Shown here piece after piece: positions 46,301-58,600 of a stretch of 64,000 nt of DNA. A model generated the notes under the pieces. The model worked only from the letters and a program-made list of their open reading frames with translations. It was not told the origin of the DNA and ran no database searches. The position numbers and the translations under genes are program-made. Source of the stretch: Trissonchulus latispiculum (taxonomy: Eukaryota > Nematoda > Enoplea > Enoplida > Ironidae). The stretch lies in assembly GCA_030248195.1 (NCBI GenBank), contig JASAND010023840.1:1-64000 (forward strand), written 5' to 3'. The number at the start of each line of letters is the position of its first letter. The first letter of the stretch is position 1.

Positions 46301-49300
46301 TGCTAAATTGTTGCTGTCGGAGGAGAAATCGTTACGACTAAATGGTCTGTGGGGACTCATGGTATGCGAGCTCTATGCCTGCGCTCCGCAGTATAGCCGC
46401 TGCATTTGAGCTTTTCTTGCATTGAGTCAATAGCCAATTTTGTGATACTTATGTCCTTCCTTTTTTAGGGATTCGAAAATGTTTCCAGTTATCTTATGTC
46501 ATCATAAGCATTTTTGCAGATTGCATGGTGAATGTAGAGGATAATTTTTGTTTACCTACCTCTATTCAAGGAAAGTATATAAAGCAGATTGCATTGTGCG
46601 TGATTGCAGTTTTTGGAACTTCTACATTAAACTGCTTGTTCCATGTCTATGTGTTATATGCCTTTTTTAGTGAAGCTTCTGACACTTCTACTGGGGGGGT
46701 CATTCGGAAGGGTGCCACCATTCGAGGAGCTCCTCACGTAAAAAAGCCGACATAAGCCGCAAAAATGGCCAATTTTGTCTATTACCCAAAATTTTCGAAA
46801 CATTTTTTAGCTCCGCCGGATTGTTAATGACATATTTTGCTATTTTAGCTTACAAACACCTAAAATTAGTCATTTTTTGCGATTTTTAGCAGTTTTTACA
46901 CAAAACACATAAAGATTCGCAAACTTTTTTAAAAAATATGTTTCCCATTTTCGGCGAGCCCTCCCCCCCCATTTTGAGCCCCCATATCGCCCCCCCTCAC
47001 CAAATTTTGGCCTAGAAGTAAGCCAGAGCTTAACGTTGGTGTGAGAGATTTGGACCACTTGTTTTTTCTAGAATTTATCCTACAAAGCGGATGAGCGCAC
47101 CATTCATGCGCTGTTGGGCTGCTATTCTTCGGATCAATTTTTGGGAATGTTGACTGACTCAGATTCCCGGTTTGGTTCCCGTGTTTTGGCAGTCCTACAA
47201 AACATTGTGTCCAACAGAACGGTATATATTTAGTATTATTTGCGCCTAGAGTAAAACTAGGTTCTCGATTTGTCCAGATTGCTATACGCACCTTTCTTAA
47301 ACTAAACTTGAACTTTTCTTGGGCTAAACTCAGTATATTCTCCACTAGCGTTTTTATTGCTTTTGACATTGAAATTTGATAGCTTTTTTGCTTTTTTTAG
47401 CTTTGACTCAACACATTGCTTTGGTTTGCGCATTTTTGTATTTCCTTATTTTAGTCTGTTGACGCAACTATGAGTAGTAATGGTTCTCAGATTATGAAAC
47501 TTACTAATCATGTTCTGGATTCAGATTATTCTCATGATATGAAAGAACAGGTATGCAGTTTTTCGCAAAATTTTATTTGAAATAGATAATGGAATTATTT
47601 TGATGGAGGGAAGGGAGGATAATTTCTAACGGGGGTGAATTACTTGCTGATATCTATCAATAGCTTCTGCTGATTTAGGCACTTTGCATATTGGCAAACA
47701 TTGCTCAAGGCGATTCCTCCAAGAGCTTTATCATTGACAGTGATGATATGCTGACAAAACTGTCCAACTATTTAGTGAGTTTTTGACAGCAATAATGTGG
47801 TCTTAAGTAAATAATGTGCTTTATCCTTTGCAGGCCGAAATCGTATTTATTTTATAGAAGCTGGCTCTGTAGATTTTGTCCTTGAATATAATTTCATCAA
47901 TTGTGTAGCTTCCTTTGTTTCCACAGATTTGCATCTAATGTTGTACCAAGTTATATTTACAAACTTAATTTATTTGGTTACCTTACTTCTTTAGATATTC
48001 AGTAACGTCTCTCTGCAGTCTGCTGCTGCAGCCTGTGTTGTTAATCTATCCTGGCGTGATGAACCAGGTATGCATAAGGCCGATTTCTGGTTCTTGCTGA
48101 TTTGTGTGAAGACTGTTAACGTTGAAGCGCTACTGTAAAAGATTGAGAAATTCGTGTTAAAAAGTTCAGAGTGACAATGAATTTTTTAATTTCAGGTAGC
48201 ACGGACCGCCAATCCCGTCTCAGGGAATTTGGAACGCTCAAGATTCTTCAGCAACTTTTGAGCACGGAAGACAATTTGCTTTTTGAAAAGTATGGAGAAT
48301 ACTTATTTACAATAATATGTTGTGTTTCTCTAGTAATTTTATTTGTTTTCTGGTTTCTACCCACAAACTTCGACACATTTCCGAGTTCTCCGAAATGTTA
48401 GTCTTTCTTGATGTACACTTTCCCCAAATTTCTCCAATTATTATTTCCTATAAAGCACTAAACTCAATAGAGTAAACTAAAATAAAATTAAATAAAGCAG
48501 TCAATGGCTCATATCAATGATTGGTTCAGTTAGAACAGATTTTTTGTTTTTCATGTATGATTGCTTAGATAAAGCACCACAGTTTTGCCTCTGGCGATAC
48601 TAAGGCAGACGCACACTTGAGCCTAACAAGATGTGCACTGATGTCCACTACTCGGGCAGACGCACACCTTGCTAAACTTCAATGAAGTATATACTTAACG
48701 CATCATTCTTCGTCAAACATTACAATTACATTACTAGGTTCTACAGTTCATTAGAACTTTGAATTTATTGTTTCTTTAATATTGATGAATGAATTGGCAA
48801 ATGTTTTTATTGCAAATGAACAGTGTTATCGCAAATGTTCCCGCAAGTGTGAAACGTAAACTTTTTCCTCCATTCAGACTTCCTCCTAGTTTATGCATCT
48901 AGAATTTTTCACGTATAAATATGCCTGAAACAATGCACTCAATGCGACCTAGCCTTTCTTTTAAACCTTTTTAAACTTTTGACTTTTGTTGTTTAGTTAA
49001 ACCTTTGCTTAAAGTGGTTACGCTTCATTAAATTTTCATTAAAATGATTTAGCAATCCATCAATCTAAAGATACAATAAATATAAAGGATTCCAATACAA
49101 TATTCTAGAAATCTGTAATGTAATTGTAATGTTGACTGAGAAATGTGCAATTTTGTAAGGTGTGCGTCTGCCTTAGTAGATGCTTGTCTTTTTCCTGTCA
49201 GCACAAATTGAAGTTTAGCAAGATGTGCGTCTGCCTGAGTAGTGGACATCAGTGCACATCTTGTTAGGCTCAAGTGTGCGTCTGCCTTAGTATCGCCTTG

Positions 49301-49447
49301 CCTCTTGCACCGTGATGGCTGCATTTATTGTTTAATTGCTGGGACAATTTTCGGCTGACCTTTGACTTCCTTCAAAAAATTTATTTTGACTTAATTCGCT
49401 TCTTCGTTTTTAGGGTGAAGTTGGCCCTTCATCAGTTTCAAAATTGA
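40374..49447 (+). CDS. ARMC8: ARMC8 (armadillo repeat-containing protein 8), N-terminus not found
   Basis: Seventeen exons join in phase: 40374-40519, 41259-41449, 42014-42094, 42448-42523, 42814-42904, 43194-43254, 43409-43621, 43877-43972, 44318-44500, 45818-45904, 46269-46361, 47072-47221, 47455-47550, 47679-47774, 47995-48067, 48196-48289 and 49414-49447 (TGA). They give ~620 residues against ~670 for animal ARMC8. Diagnostic stretches are YVEACLRCIRTIF, LSRSVQQLRTTFQ, SALLCNLVVEFAP, LCILANIA and the end VKLALHQFQN, all in ARMC8 order. Armadillo repeats run throughout. ARMC8 (yeast Gid5 counterpart) is a scaffold subunit of the CTLH/GID E3 ubiquitin-ligase complex. About the first 50 residues must lie on exon(s) upstream of 40374 that I could not identify. 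Most introns end in TTTTAG or TTTTTAG. Introns hold several DNA transposon fragments. Confidence 0.9.
40825..41171. mobile_element. hAT-like miniature element in an ARMC8 intron
   Basis: Ends CAGAGGCGGATCCAGG and CCTGGTTCCGCCAGTG are inverted repeats with a hAT-style CAG/CAC tip. The flanking octamers (GTTAGTGA, GTTCCTTA) agree at five positions, consistent with an old 8-bp duplication. Confidence 0.5.
44501..45817 (+). other. ARMC8 intron 9 with a repeat insertion
   Basis: A long intron between phase-compatible exons. It contains an inverted-repeat element (45036-45764) with G/C runs; the rest is AT-rich and featureless. Confidence 0.6.
45036..45764. mobile_element. MITE-family element, longer and decayed copy
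   Basis: The left end CAAGAGTACATAAT followed by AAGAGTGTGAC...GTCACACTCT...ATCAGC matches the left end of the well-preserved element at 61488-61860. The right side carries the inverted GCTGACAAC...AGAGTGTGAC words but has lost its tip. Flanks GTGATAC and ATGATAC agree at 6 of 7 bases. The middle contains ACGCAATTGCGTA palindromes and a G/C-run segment (45330-45675), itself bordered by inverted GTTAGC...GGGC words. Confidence 0.5.
46690..47010. repeat. G/C-run repeat in an ARMC8 intron
   Basis: Begins with a G run after TTCTACT and ends with C runs (46960-47000), with ATTTT/AAAAT-rich sequence between. Composition and words resemble the segments at 45330-45675 and 34720-39180. Confidence 0.4.
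48593..49297. mobile_element. hAT-family MITE in the last ARMC8 intron
   Basis: Terminal inverted repeats of ~90 bp start GGCGATACTAAGGCAGACGC and are mirrored at 49210-49297. The flanks are an exact 8-bp duplication, TTGCCTCT (48585-48592 and 49298-49305). 705 bp, no transposase. It sits wholly within the intron before the final exon. Confidence 0.85.
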
Positions 49448-49729
49448 TTTGCACTTACCTGACTGCTTCCTCTGTTGTTGATTTATGATTTGTGGCTGGA
49501 ATGTGCCTAACTGGAATGAACTGTTCAGCTGCAGCAACTATGTGAACCAACTTGAAGGAACTTTGAACAGGCGACAGTATTTATTGAGACTGCATCACAT
49601 TGGTCTGCATTTTTTGTCATGTTACTGTCACGTTCCAAGTCCCGACCTCGTCACCCCCTTCCGCCTTCCTTCAACTGATGTGACAAACAGAAAAACGGTT
49701 TCAAGTAAAGTACTCACTGTATGTAAATC
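49448..49729 (+). other. ARMC8 3' UTR region
   Basis: Sequence downstream of the ARMC8 stop. No clear polyadenylation signal was found before the next transposon; AATAAA first occurs inside that element near 49827. Confidence 0.45.
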
Positions 49730-49733
49730 TTAA

Positions 49734-50734
49734 GGTGCTGGTTCGGGTTCGTGTATTTTTGGGCTTTAAAAGCGCAATTGTCTTTGAAATTTATTCAAAT
49801 TTGCTACAATTACATTATTTTACCCAATAAAACATGTTAGAAAAGTCGCGGCTTGAAAATTTGAGTTTTGGAGAAATTAGCTTTATTCCGCCATAACTTG
49901 CACTGTGACCACTCTACATGGATGAACTTATAGTCATTCGAATCCTCTCACCAAGACCTATAACTTTGCTCTTGAGAGGTTTCTTCGATTCCTTAAGGTT
50001 TAAGAGATAACAGCGAAAATTGATTTTCGAGGTCCAAAACCGGCCATTTTTCGAAAAATCAAATATTGCAAGATTTCGACAGCTTCAACAGTGCTGGTCC
50101 GTCGGTCAAGTATTGTCCATATTTGTGGTCCTAAAGGACATCTTACGCCCAAAGGAGAGCTCTGCGGTATCTCTGCCGGAGCACAGCAGCGAAAATGTGA
50201 AATTTTGAAAATGGCAACTAGGTTGTTTTGAACACGGATTTCTCTCAACTCATGCAATCAATTAAAAAACGGCTTTACACACGTATTTTTGAGACAATTG
50301 TCGAGGGCTATTTTTCATGGTTTTGCATTTTGACTTTCAGTTCGAGAGAAATAAGCGTTCAAACTTGAAAATTTTGACGAAAATCGGACAAAATTTACGT
50401 TTTTCGCAAAATCTTGAGCTTCTTTACTCGTTAAACAATTTCAGAAAAAATAGCCCTCGGGAAGACGTTTCTTTGAAGCCTGAACTGGTCGCTTTTCGTT
50501 AGCTTTCCCACACATCGAGATATCCATGTTCAAAAATTGTTTTCATGTTATTGCAAGTCGTTGTTCAAATATCATGTTGTTCAAGCCGAAGAGTTGAAAT
50601 GAGACAGCTATACTGTACCTAGTTGTAACAAGCACATTCTGAGCTTTAAAATGATATAAAAATTACTGTTGAACTTTAAAAATTGAGCAAATTACAGTCT
50701 TTCAAAATTTGCTGCAAATACCCGAACCAGCACC
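49734..50734. mobile_element. non-autonomous DNA transposon with TTAA target duplication
   Basis: Ends GGTGCTGGTTCGGGT and ACCCGAACCAGCACC are perfect inverted repeats bordered by TTAA on both sides (49730-49733 and 50735-50738), the mark of piggyBac- or Kolobok-type elements. No transposase frame. Confidence 0.8.
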
Positions 50735-50738
50735 TTAA

Positions 50739-52512
50739 GCAAGAGGTTTTGCCAAACCATGAGTTACTGCAACAAAGCCTGTCATACTTGGAAGGAAAAG
50801 AAAGCCAGTTAGTTGCCAGTTTTAATAGGATTGTTTAATTTTTCATATCGCATTCTAATCTGGGCTGGAAACTTGAAGCTGGAAAAGATTGTGAAATGAC
50901 GCTTTTTAACTGGTGTTTTCTATTCTTTTTTCTGCGTAATGCTGATGAAGCTCTTGTCATAATCGACAACCTTGGCTTGGTTGAGTTTTTCTATTTCTGT
51001 ATTTGCGATTTGTTGTAACCATCAAAAATAATTTAAATCGAATGTTTGGGGTGTGTTGACGTGCAGTCGGATACGTAACGAATTTATATTCACGAATTGA
51101 ATGCCAGTTAATGATATGAACGTTGTTTTGAATTGTGTTTCCTGTATTGATTTCTCTTGAATTTGTGCTGTAAATAAAAAGGTTTATCGCATTTGTAGTT
51201 GCCTCAACACTTTACTTGAATTTTCAGTTGGTATCGAGAACAAATGAAGTTTCCTGAACTTTTTTGTAATGCTTTCATTTTTCTCAACTCAATCTATGAC
51301 GAATAGATTTCTCCTAGCAGTTTTTCTATCAGTCAACCCCTTTTATGGAGTAAAGCAGTGTTATATCAGTCTGAGATTGAGTTGTCAAGGGTTTTCAGGC
51401 TTCGGTTTTAACCTACTTAGGCGTTTTAGAATTTTGTCTTTTTTTGCAATTTAGTTTATCCTATGGAGGCCTAGGTAAGGTATAATGCCCCCGCGCATAC
51501 GTTGCCTTGTCTGTTCAATGAATATGAAACAATGTCTGGGGTATACCGCTAACGGTTGCGACGGGGAGCCGCGCGTCACCGAACGCTGCTAAGCAACAAG
51601 GATTGTCAAGACGTGTCATTTTGACGCTTTAGATTGCGTTGACTACCAGAAAATTATGAAGGATACCGGTATATGCACCTGTTATTGATGATGGGACGGC
51701 ATTATACCATCTTTGTTCTCAACCAGGTAATCCAGGAACAACTGGAGGAACAACAACAACAACAGGAATACTTGTAGGGATTTGAGGGAAGGGATTTCAT
51801 GTTCCTTTTTAGATGGTTATCCGGACCATCCAAACTAAGTACGTGCAACGTGCAAGTGTAACCGTGTCCCGCAGGTGTCCTGACCTCCACCTCATCTCTG
51901 GGTGTCTGAAGGTGAGAGTTTCTAAATTTCCGATATGAAACCAGTTTTTTCTAACCACGTTGTTAAAGAATTTCCGTCACTGTCCTCTGGTACGCGACTG
52001 CACGTACAGTGCTAGCTTTCTCGGCCTTATTTGTTGATCTTTTAGGAGAAATTGGCTGAAGGTTTGTCCCCAGTTTGCCAACTCCCCTGTTAGTCAACTC
52101 TAGCTCCTGTTGTTGGGTCCCCAGTTAGTCAACTCTTCTGTTCATCCCCACTTCATCAACTCGTATAAGACATACCCAGTAGGCCATTTTTTATTCCATC
52201 CCCACTTGATCAACTCTTTTTCATAGAGGAAAATGCCTTTAACTTTCACAACAATTTTCCAGTAAATTAATCTAAACCAATATTTAAGTTTTTAGTCATA
52301 TGCATGATTTCATCTGAAAAGCATCAATTGATTACAAAGTTTAAAAAATTTGTAAAGATAGTGAGAAATTTGTTCTGAATATAAAGTTAAATTAAATTGA
52401 GTCAAACTAGAATTACAGAAACTGATTGACACGAGAAAGAGTTGACCAATTGAGGATGGCATGAAAAAGAGTTGACCAACTGGGGATGCCTGCTAGAAAG
52501 TTGACACAATGG
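50739..52512. other. non-coding sequence with a possible short inverted-repeat element
   Basis: AT-rich, no supported exon. GGTATAATGCC (51479-51489) and GGCATTATACC (51698-51708) are exact inverted 11-mers that may bound a ~230 bp element, without a convincing target duplication. TTGACYAACT-like words recur around 52080-52490. Confidence 0.4.
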
Positions 52513-52900
52513 GCACTGGCGGATCCAGGCGAGGCGGGTCCCCATGGAAAAATTGTCTACCAGGGGGTCTGGGGGCGGACCCCCCCCCAGAAGTTGAAGA
52601 AATTTTTTGTTTTTGCAATAAAATCGGTGTTAAAATCGTTAATTCTTTGCATTTCAACAAACCGCTGAAATTTTTAAAACTTACGCATTTTTAAGCAAAA
52701 ATGGAATCTTTCTACGCAAATTCGGACGCATTTCAAGCTTTTTCTTCAAATACACTATGACTATGCTGCTAAAAAGAAGAAAATTCGCGGAGCAGGCCTT
52801 TGCCCTTTTTGCCCTTTTTCATGTTTTCCTCCTTAATTTTTCCTACCTTTCGAATCGCGACGGGGGGTGGCCGCGCCCCCCCCCCGCCCCACCCTGGATC
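52513..52900. mobile_element. hAT-like fragment with G/C runs
   Basis: CACTGGCGGATCCAGG at 52513 and CCTGGATCCG near 52891 are inverted and share the hAT-type tip of the element at 40825-41171. G/C runs sit just inside both ends. No target duplication was seen. Confidence 0.4.
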
Positions 52901-55149
52901 CGAAGCAATATGTCACGACCGCCCCCCCCCGGCTGTCATATGTCACGTCTGCTTATGTCTTAGGGTGTTGCTTTCGGTTATGACAAGACGAATACATGAG
53001 CCCAGGGAACCTTTTACATTAATTGGAAAACGTGCGCTATATACGTAGTCTGCACTAAATTGTTACGTAATAAGTTAAAAATACCCATTCCCTCTCGAAC
53101 GTCCTCGATCAAAACCGCCAGCATGAAAGATTTTTGTTTATACCTACGCTACTGACTGTATTTATAGAGCGGATTAGAGTCGGCTAAGGAGTTGACAAAC
53201 CGGTGATACGCCTGGCTAAATCCGAAATCCCAACATTACTTAAATTCATCTAACATCACTGCCTAGCCTACAGATGGCTTTTATTAGGTTTTGACATGAT
53301 AGACACATTGACTTGACATTGGAGAATTGAGAAAATTTGTTTCTCTTCATGACTCATTTTTCGGTCTCGTGGTTGCAGTCAACAGTCACCGTGGAATTTT
53401 AGTCTTGGAAGGAATAGAGTATTAAAGTTTGAAGATAAATTTCTGAGCATGTATGTATACACATGTTTACATATTTTTTCAAATTTCGGATTAGGTGTAT
53501 TTTGGTAGACCGATATATAATTGGTTGAGTGATTACAGCGAAACCGAGTGCTGTTGTAAACTGCAGTACACGCCTGCATGTGGCTGTAAAGTGCATGTTT
53601 AAGTGTTGTGTGCTGTCGTGCATACTAACTAGAGCAAGGTCGTTTTGAGAAAGTTTTGACAACAGTTTGCTTTAGTTTAACAGTCCTGTAGTTTTAAACA
53701 AACTTTCATAATTCTTCATGATAGCCTGACATAATTGGTGGATTTGAACGTCTTGTTGTCAGAGCATGGATAGGTGATCGCTACGTACGTACTTTCAGTG
53801 CAAAAGGTGACTAACTTTTCTTCCCCTGGAGTACCACTTTCTGCATATACAGAGCATAGAGTACGTAGTATTATAATATGTATAAGTTGTTTGCAGGACA
53901 TTACGTTACGTTATTACTTTACAACAGATTCTTTTCTGAAGCTGTCCTACAGTCGCAGTGACAATCCTCAGCTAGTTAGGGCACACAGGACGTGCACTTT
54001 GAAGATACTTCTTCTTCACGATTAAGGATAGCTTTGTTGTGATTGATACGCAAATATTTGCGGATTTCACAGACTTATGTAACGTTACAGCGGAAGACTA
54101 AAATGTAGTTTCTTTATATTTAGTTTTAGGGGTGTGTAGGTGTGGTTGGGTGGGTATGGGGTGGTTGGGGATGGCGGTTTTTGTGGTGTGGTTGGTTATC
54201 CTTTTTGTGAAAATTTATTATATTTATAATATATATTACTAAACTTTTTATCAACAAATCAATTTGTTCTCATAGCACAGACAGACAGACATAGGCCTTA
54301 AATATGAATTTCTAACTATGTAAAGTTTGGTCTTGGGCTAATTCCTTCTTTGATTACACTTGAACTTGAGGATCACTGGATCTTCTCAGGTGTGGAATTG
54401 AGTTTTAGAAATCTGTGTTATATATAATTAACAAAAAGATTTGCTTGTTTTCTATATTGTTTTCATGTAAACAAAACTGTAGTAGTACCCACACGATGCT
54501 AAAGGCGGTTGAAAAAGCAGTCTTGGTAGCAAGGAAATGGAATGAATTTGTTGTGTTTTTACGCAAAAGATAACACATTTTTTAACCTGACTGACAGATA
54601 TCGCAAAGGATCCATTACAGTCAGTATTATCTTTGTCTTCTGTGTCATTTCTGCGGCCGGCAAAGTTCTTGAGAAAACTCGTTACGATTTTACTTTTGCC
54701 TGTTTTTTTTCTACAGTATAACTTTTTGCGTTTTATGTCTCCATCATTAAGTTTAATGAGCTAAGATTACAATCTCTGCATGGCAGCGGCACGTTTTTGA
54801 TAAAAGTTTTTTAGGTGATAACTCTTCATGTGTTCAGGTTTACACTGTCTGCCGGCTACAGTGTAATGTTTCGATTCAGTACACAGATCAGGATCTACAA
54901 ATGTTTGAAGAATTTGGTACAAATTTTTCCGACGTCTTCGTTTTCATTTTTCCTTTTCAAATGTCTAGGAATGATTGTGTTCTTTTACATTTTTACGTTC
55001 GGAGATATACGTATATAGCTATTAATTTAGAATATCCACGGCCTTTGTCTCTTTTACTCCCCCCCACCATTCAAACTTTTAAAAACTTAACCAAATAAGC
55101 CAAAATTTCGCTATGGGTATATATGTTTTCGACCATGCTGTAAAGATTG
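52901..55149. other. non-coding sequence
   Basis: AT-rich DNA with a GGTGTGG/GGTTGGG-rich patch at about 54130-54200. No exon, RNA or well-bounded element could be supported. Confidence 0.45.
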
Positions 55150-55220
55150 GGCTCCGCCGGGAATCGAACCACAGACCCCCTGAACTGCAGTTAGGCGTTC
55201 AACCACTACACCACGGAGCC
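55150..55220 (-). tRNA. tRNA-like gene, possibly tRNA-Cys (GCA)
   Basis: On the minus strand a 71-nt sequence has a perfect 7-bp acceptor stem (GGCTCCG with CGGAGCC), an A-box-like TGGTGTAGTGG and a B-box GGTTCGATTCC. A loop CTGCAGT would place anticodon GCA after U33. The anticodon stem has one mismatch and the T stem pairs poorly, so it may be a pseudogene. It differs from the SINE copies by lacking their palindromic tail. Confidence 0.5.
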
Positions 55221-55689
55221 AGGAGAGAAGAGCACATAACATCTATATATATCATTGGTGCTCTCTGTACAATGCTGAGTTCAATTATTCCTAAATTTTT
55301 CGAATTCGCGAAATTCGACTTTTTTATTCGCAAGGGGGGACCGAAAAATTTTTGTCTTTGATTTTGCTTAAAAGTTGTGTATATATACGTACAGATTTTC
55401 TGGGCTGCTGAACACGAATCACTATTTGAACTCAGGGCGGTCAAAAACTTATCCATACCAAATTTTAGCTCATTTGGTCAAGTTTTAATAATATTGAGTG
55501 GTGGTGGGGAGGATAGACGAGACAAGACTCCTAAACCCATTTCCACATTGAGTTCGTTCGCATTGAAATAATGTTTTAATGTTTTTGTTTAGAACCGAAC
55601 CAGTTGTTTTGGTGCTGCCAGCCAAAACAAAACTCCACCAATGGTTTACAGTGATTTAAATTATTGGTGATCTGCTAATCACAACGTGA
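55221..55689. other. upstream region of the RASSF-like gene
   Basis: AT-rich, no strong core promoter seen. The sequence just before the ATG may be 5' UTR or the end of a 5' intron. Confidence 0.4.
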
Positions 55690-58600
55690 ATGGAGCTTAA
55701 GGTCTGGGTGGAGGGAATTCAGCGGGTGGTTTGTGGCATCTCAGAAACCACGACTTGTCAGGACGTTATTTATGCCCTGGCCCACGCTGTCGGGAAAACG
55801 GGTCGATTTGTTCTGATCGAAAAGTGGCGAACCAGCGAGCGCAGTCTGTCTCCGCAGGATCAGCCGCTGAAAATCCTCTCAAAGTGGGGCGACTATGCCA
55901 CGGACATTCATTTTGTGCTTCGCTGCCTGGAGGAAGGACCACCGGCCTTTCTGCCATCGCATCGCTTTCGAGGGCTGGTCAGCCCCCCTCCGTCCAGAAA
56001 ATTCAGTTTGCCTGGCGGCGGTTGCGGTCCGCCAGGCCCGCTTCCACCTCCTGCAAGCCTTGGCGGCCCTTCTTCCATAGGCAGTCCTCTATTTGGCCGA
56101 AAAGATGCTCAGCTCTCCACTGTAACGACTGCAGCGCTTTCTTCCTCATCCACTCATCTGGTGCCTTCCAGTGGAGGTGGCGGCGGTGATCCTCCCATTC
56201 CCGTTCCCATCCCCCCTCCCCCCACCACCCGCCAGTCTTCTGCCAGCTCCACAGCTCTACCCTACCGAAAGCCCTACTTCATTGACACTGCCAGTCCGGA
56301 GCCAGAATCGGGCACGCTGCCCTTCAACGGTCGCCATCCGCAGCGAACGGGATCGAATCCAGAGCCTTCGGCGATTTTGGCAGCTCAGCGTGCTGCAGCC
56401 CTGGCATCGGCGACAGTGAACGCTACCAGTGCTAAGATGGGTTCTACCCCAGTGGAAATGGTATATGTCCAGCAGACTAGTTCTGCTGTACCTAATACTG
56501 CCTCCCATGGTCAAGTCCTGCCCTGTGTTTCTGGTTCTGGCAGTGACGTCAGTGGCCACCTGTTGTCGCCGCCGCGCCAGGTGCTTCGTGCTCAGCAGGC
56601 TACGAATAGCCCACCTTCTGCCGCCAGTCCTATGACTCCGCCACGCTCCCGACCCTTTCATCACATTCAGCAGTCCTCCTTTGGCGGTTCTCACAGTCCC
56701 ATTTCATCGATTATGACTGTTGCCACCACCAGCAATCCAGTCTACCCTGGAGCCATGATGGGCGGCCGGAGAAATCTGTCTGCTGAAAGCATCTCCCTTA
56801 CCAGCTGTACTGGGACAGAAATTGTGGGGCCCCAGCCTTCACAGCTGGGCATGGGCAGCCGCATTCTCCCCCAACAGTCGTCCTACAATTCGAACAGTTC
56901 CGTTGCCACCGCTTCAGGTCGAGCGACTGGCCAAATACCACCTCCCTATCCAGGCCACAGTCCTGTGGTTCGAAGAACCCGACCCATGCGCAGCAACGCG
57001 ACTGCTGCCGGAGCTGCCGGTTCCAGTTCGTCTGAGCCGCGACCTCCCCCTCCATCCTATGAGAGGGCTCTTCAGGTAACTGGACGTCAGCAGCAGCAGC
57101 TTAGTCGACGCGGTACGCCGACTTCGTCGGACAGTCGGCCTGAGACTCCCATTCAGCAGCATAAACTGACCGCCCAGGTCCCGCCCACTCAGCGTGGACG
57201 TCGCACTGACAGTCCTTTGGGCCTACATCAGCCGGGGAAGCTGATAGAGAGCGCCCTGAATGGTCGCTCACCTTCAAGCAGTTCGTCTACTGGCTCGCCT
57301 GTACCTCCCGGAAGCGGCAGTGGAAGCTTGGGCTCCAAGCCGTCTCCGCTACCGGTCCCCGCCGGGCAGAACCCACAGCCTGGTGTGGGGAAATGGGGCA
57401 GCTATGACAATGTGGCCCAGGTGGTTCAGGCACAGAAACGTGTTCTCATGGAGCAGGATCAACGAATGAAGGCTATAGATGAAGGTGAGCAAGTAGAATT
57501 CAGCAGAAATGTTAAGAATATTCCAAAGTTGTTCTGATTAGATTTATGACTCTAAGCTAAGCTAAACCTAAGCATGGGCGGTGGGCGGCCGCCTCCGTTT
57601 AGTGATTTGAAGGTAGGAAAAATTAATTGGAAACAGAAAAAAAGGACAAAACTCTTCTTTACAGCATATTTATTGTGTATGAATAGAAAAGCTTGGCATG
57701 CGTTCGAATTTTCTTCGAAAATTATGGAGCAGTGACAGTGAGGGAATAAAGTCAAATTGGGGATGGGGAGACTTCTCACTAAGGAAAACTGTTACTTCTA
57801 CTTTGCTTGTGCGAGCAGAAAATGTGTACTAAGGTCTGTGTGGGTGGTACTTTTTTGGCTACTTTACCTGTTAATGCTCAACATGCAAGGTTGGTTTTTC
57901 TTTGGCCGAGTCGTAGCTGAAACTTTTTCTACTTATCATTTCCTGGAGGTTATGAAATATTCTTATTTGTTCGACTTACTGTGTTTACCATCATTCATTT
58001 ATATGGAGTTCTCCGTGTTTGAAAACTTAATTTAGAGGATGCTTTGTTTTTTCTGTTGATGTCTAAAGTCTCAGTTTTCCACGCTTGTGTTGGTTTTATC
58101 CTTTTTTCTAACTGGCATTCAGTGCGGTTTTTCATCTTCGGGTTTTTTGTTTCAGAACTGCTCAAATGGGAACTGAAGGAGCGTGAAAAATTGATGGAAA
58201 TGGAGCGTATGAGTCAAGAAATTGCCGAACTGGAACAGAAGCATCACCAGATTCTATCGGAAACGGAAAAAATGAATGGCGACGGTAATCTGGAATCTGA
58301 AATTCGTGACCTGAAAAGCCGACGAAATCTCTTCAATCAGGAACTGCGAGAGCTGAAACTGAAACTGTCCGAAAAAGACTGCCAGCTGAAGGCCAAGGCG
58401 CTAGAGTGTGAAAATTTGATGTCCGAAATTGAGAGCGAACAGCTGCAGGCCACGGATTCTGAGCAACAGATTCTGTCCGAGCTGGCCGGACTGCGGCAGG
58501 AGCTGGCCCGAGTGGACGCCGAAGGGCACGAAGTGGAACACTCTTTGCGGGAGGTGGAGACGGAAATTGAACGGGTTGAGTCCGTAATCCGTGATAAACG

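Noticed and set aside
51479..51708. Short element bounded by GGTATAATGCC and its complement
   Set aside because: The inverted 11-mers are exact, but there is no target duplication and no second copy, so it is only mentioned under the surrounding region.
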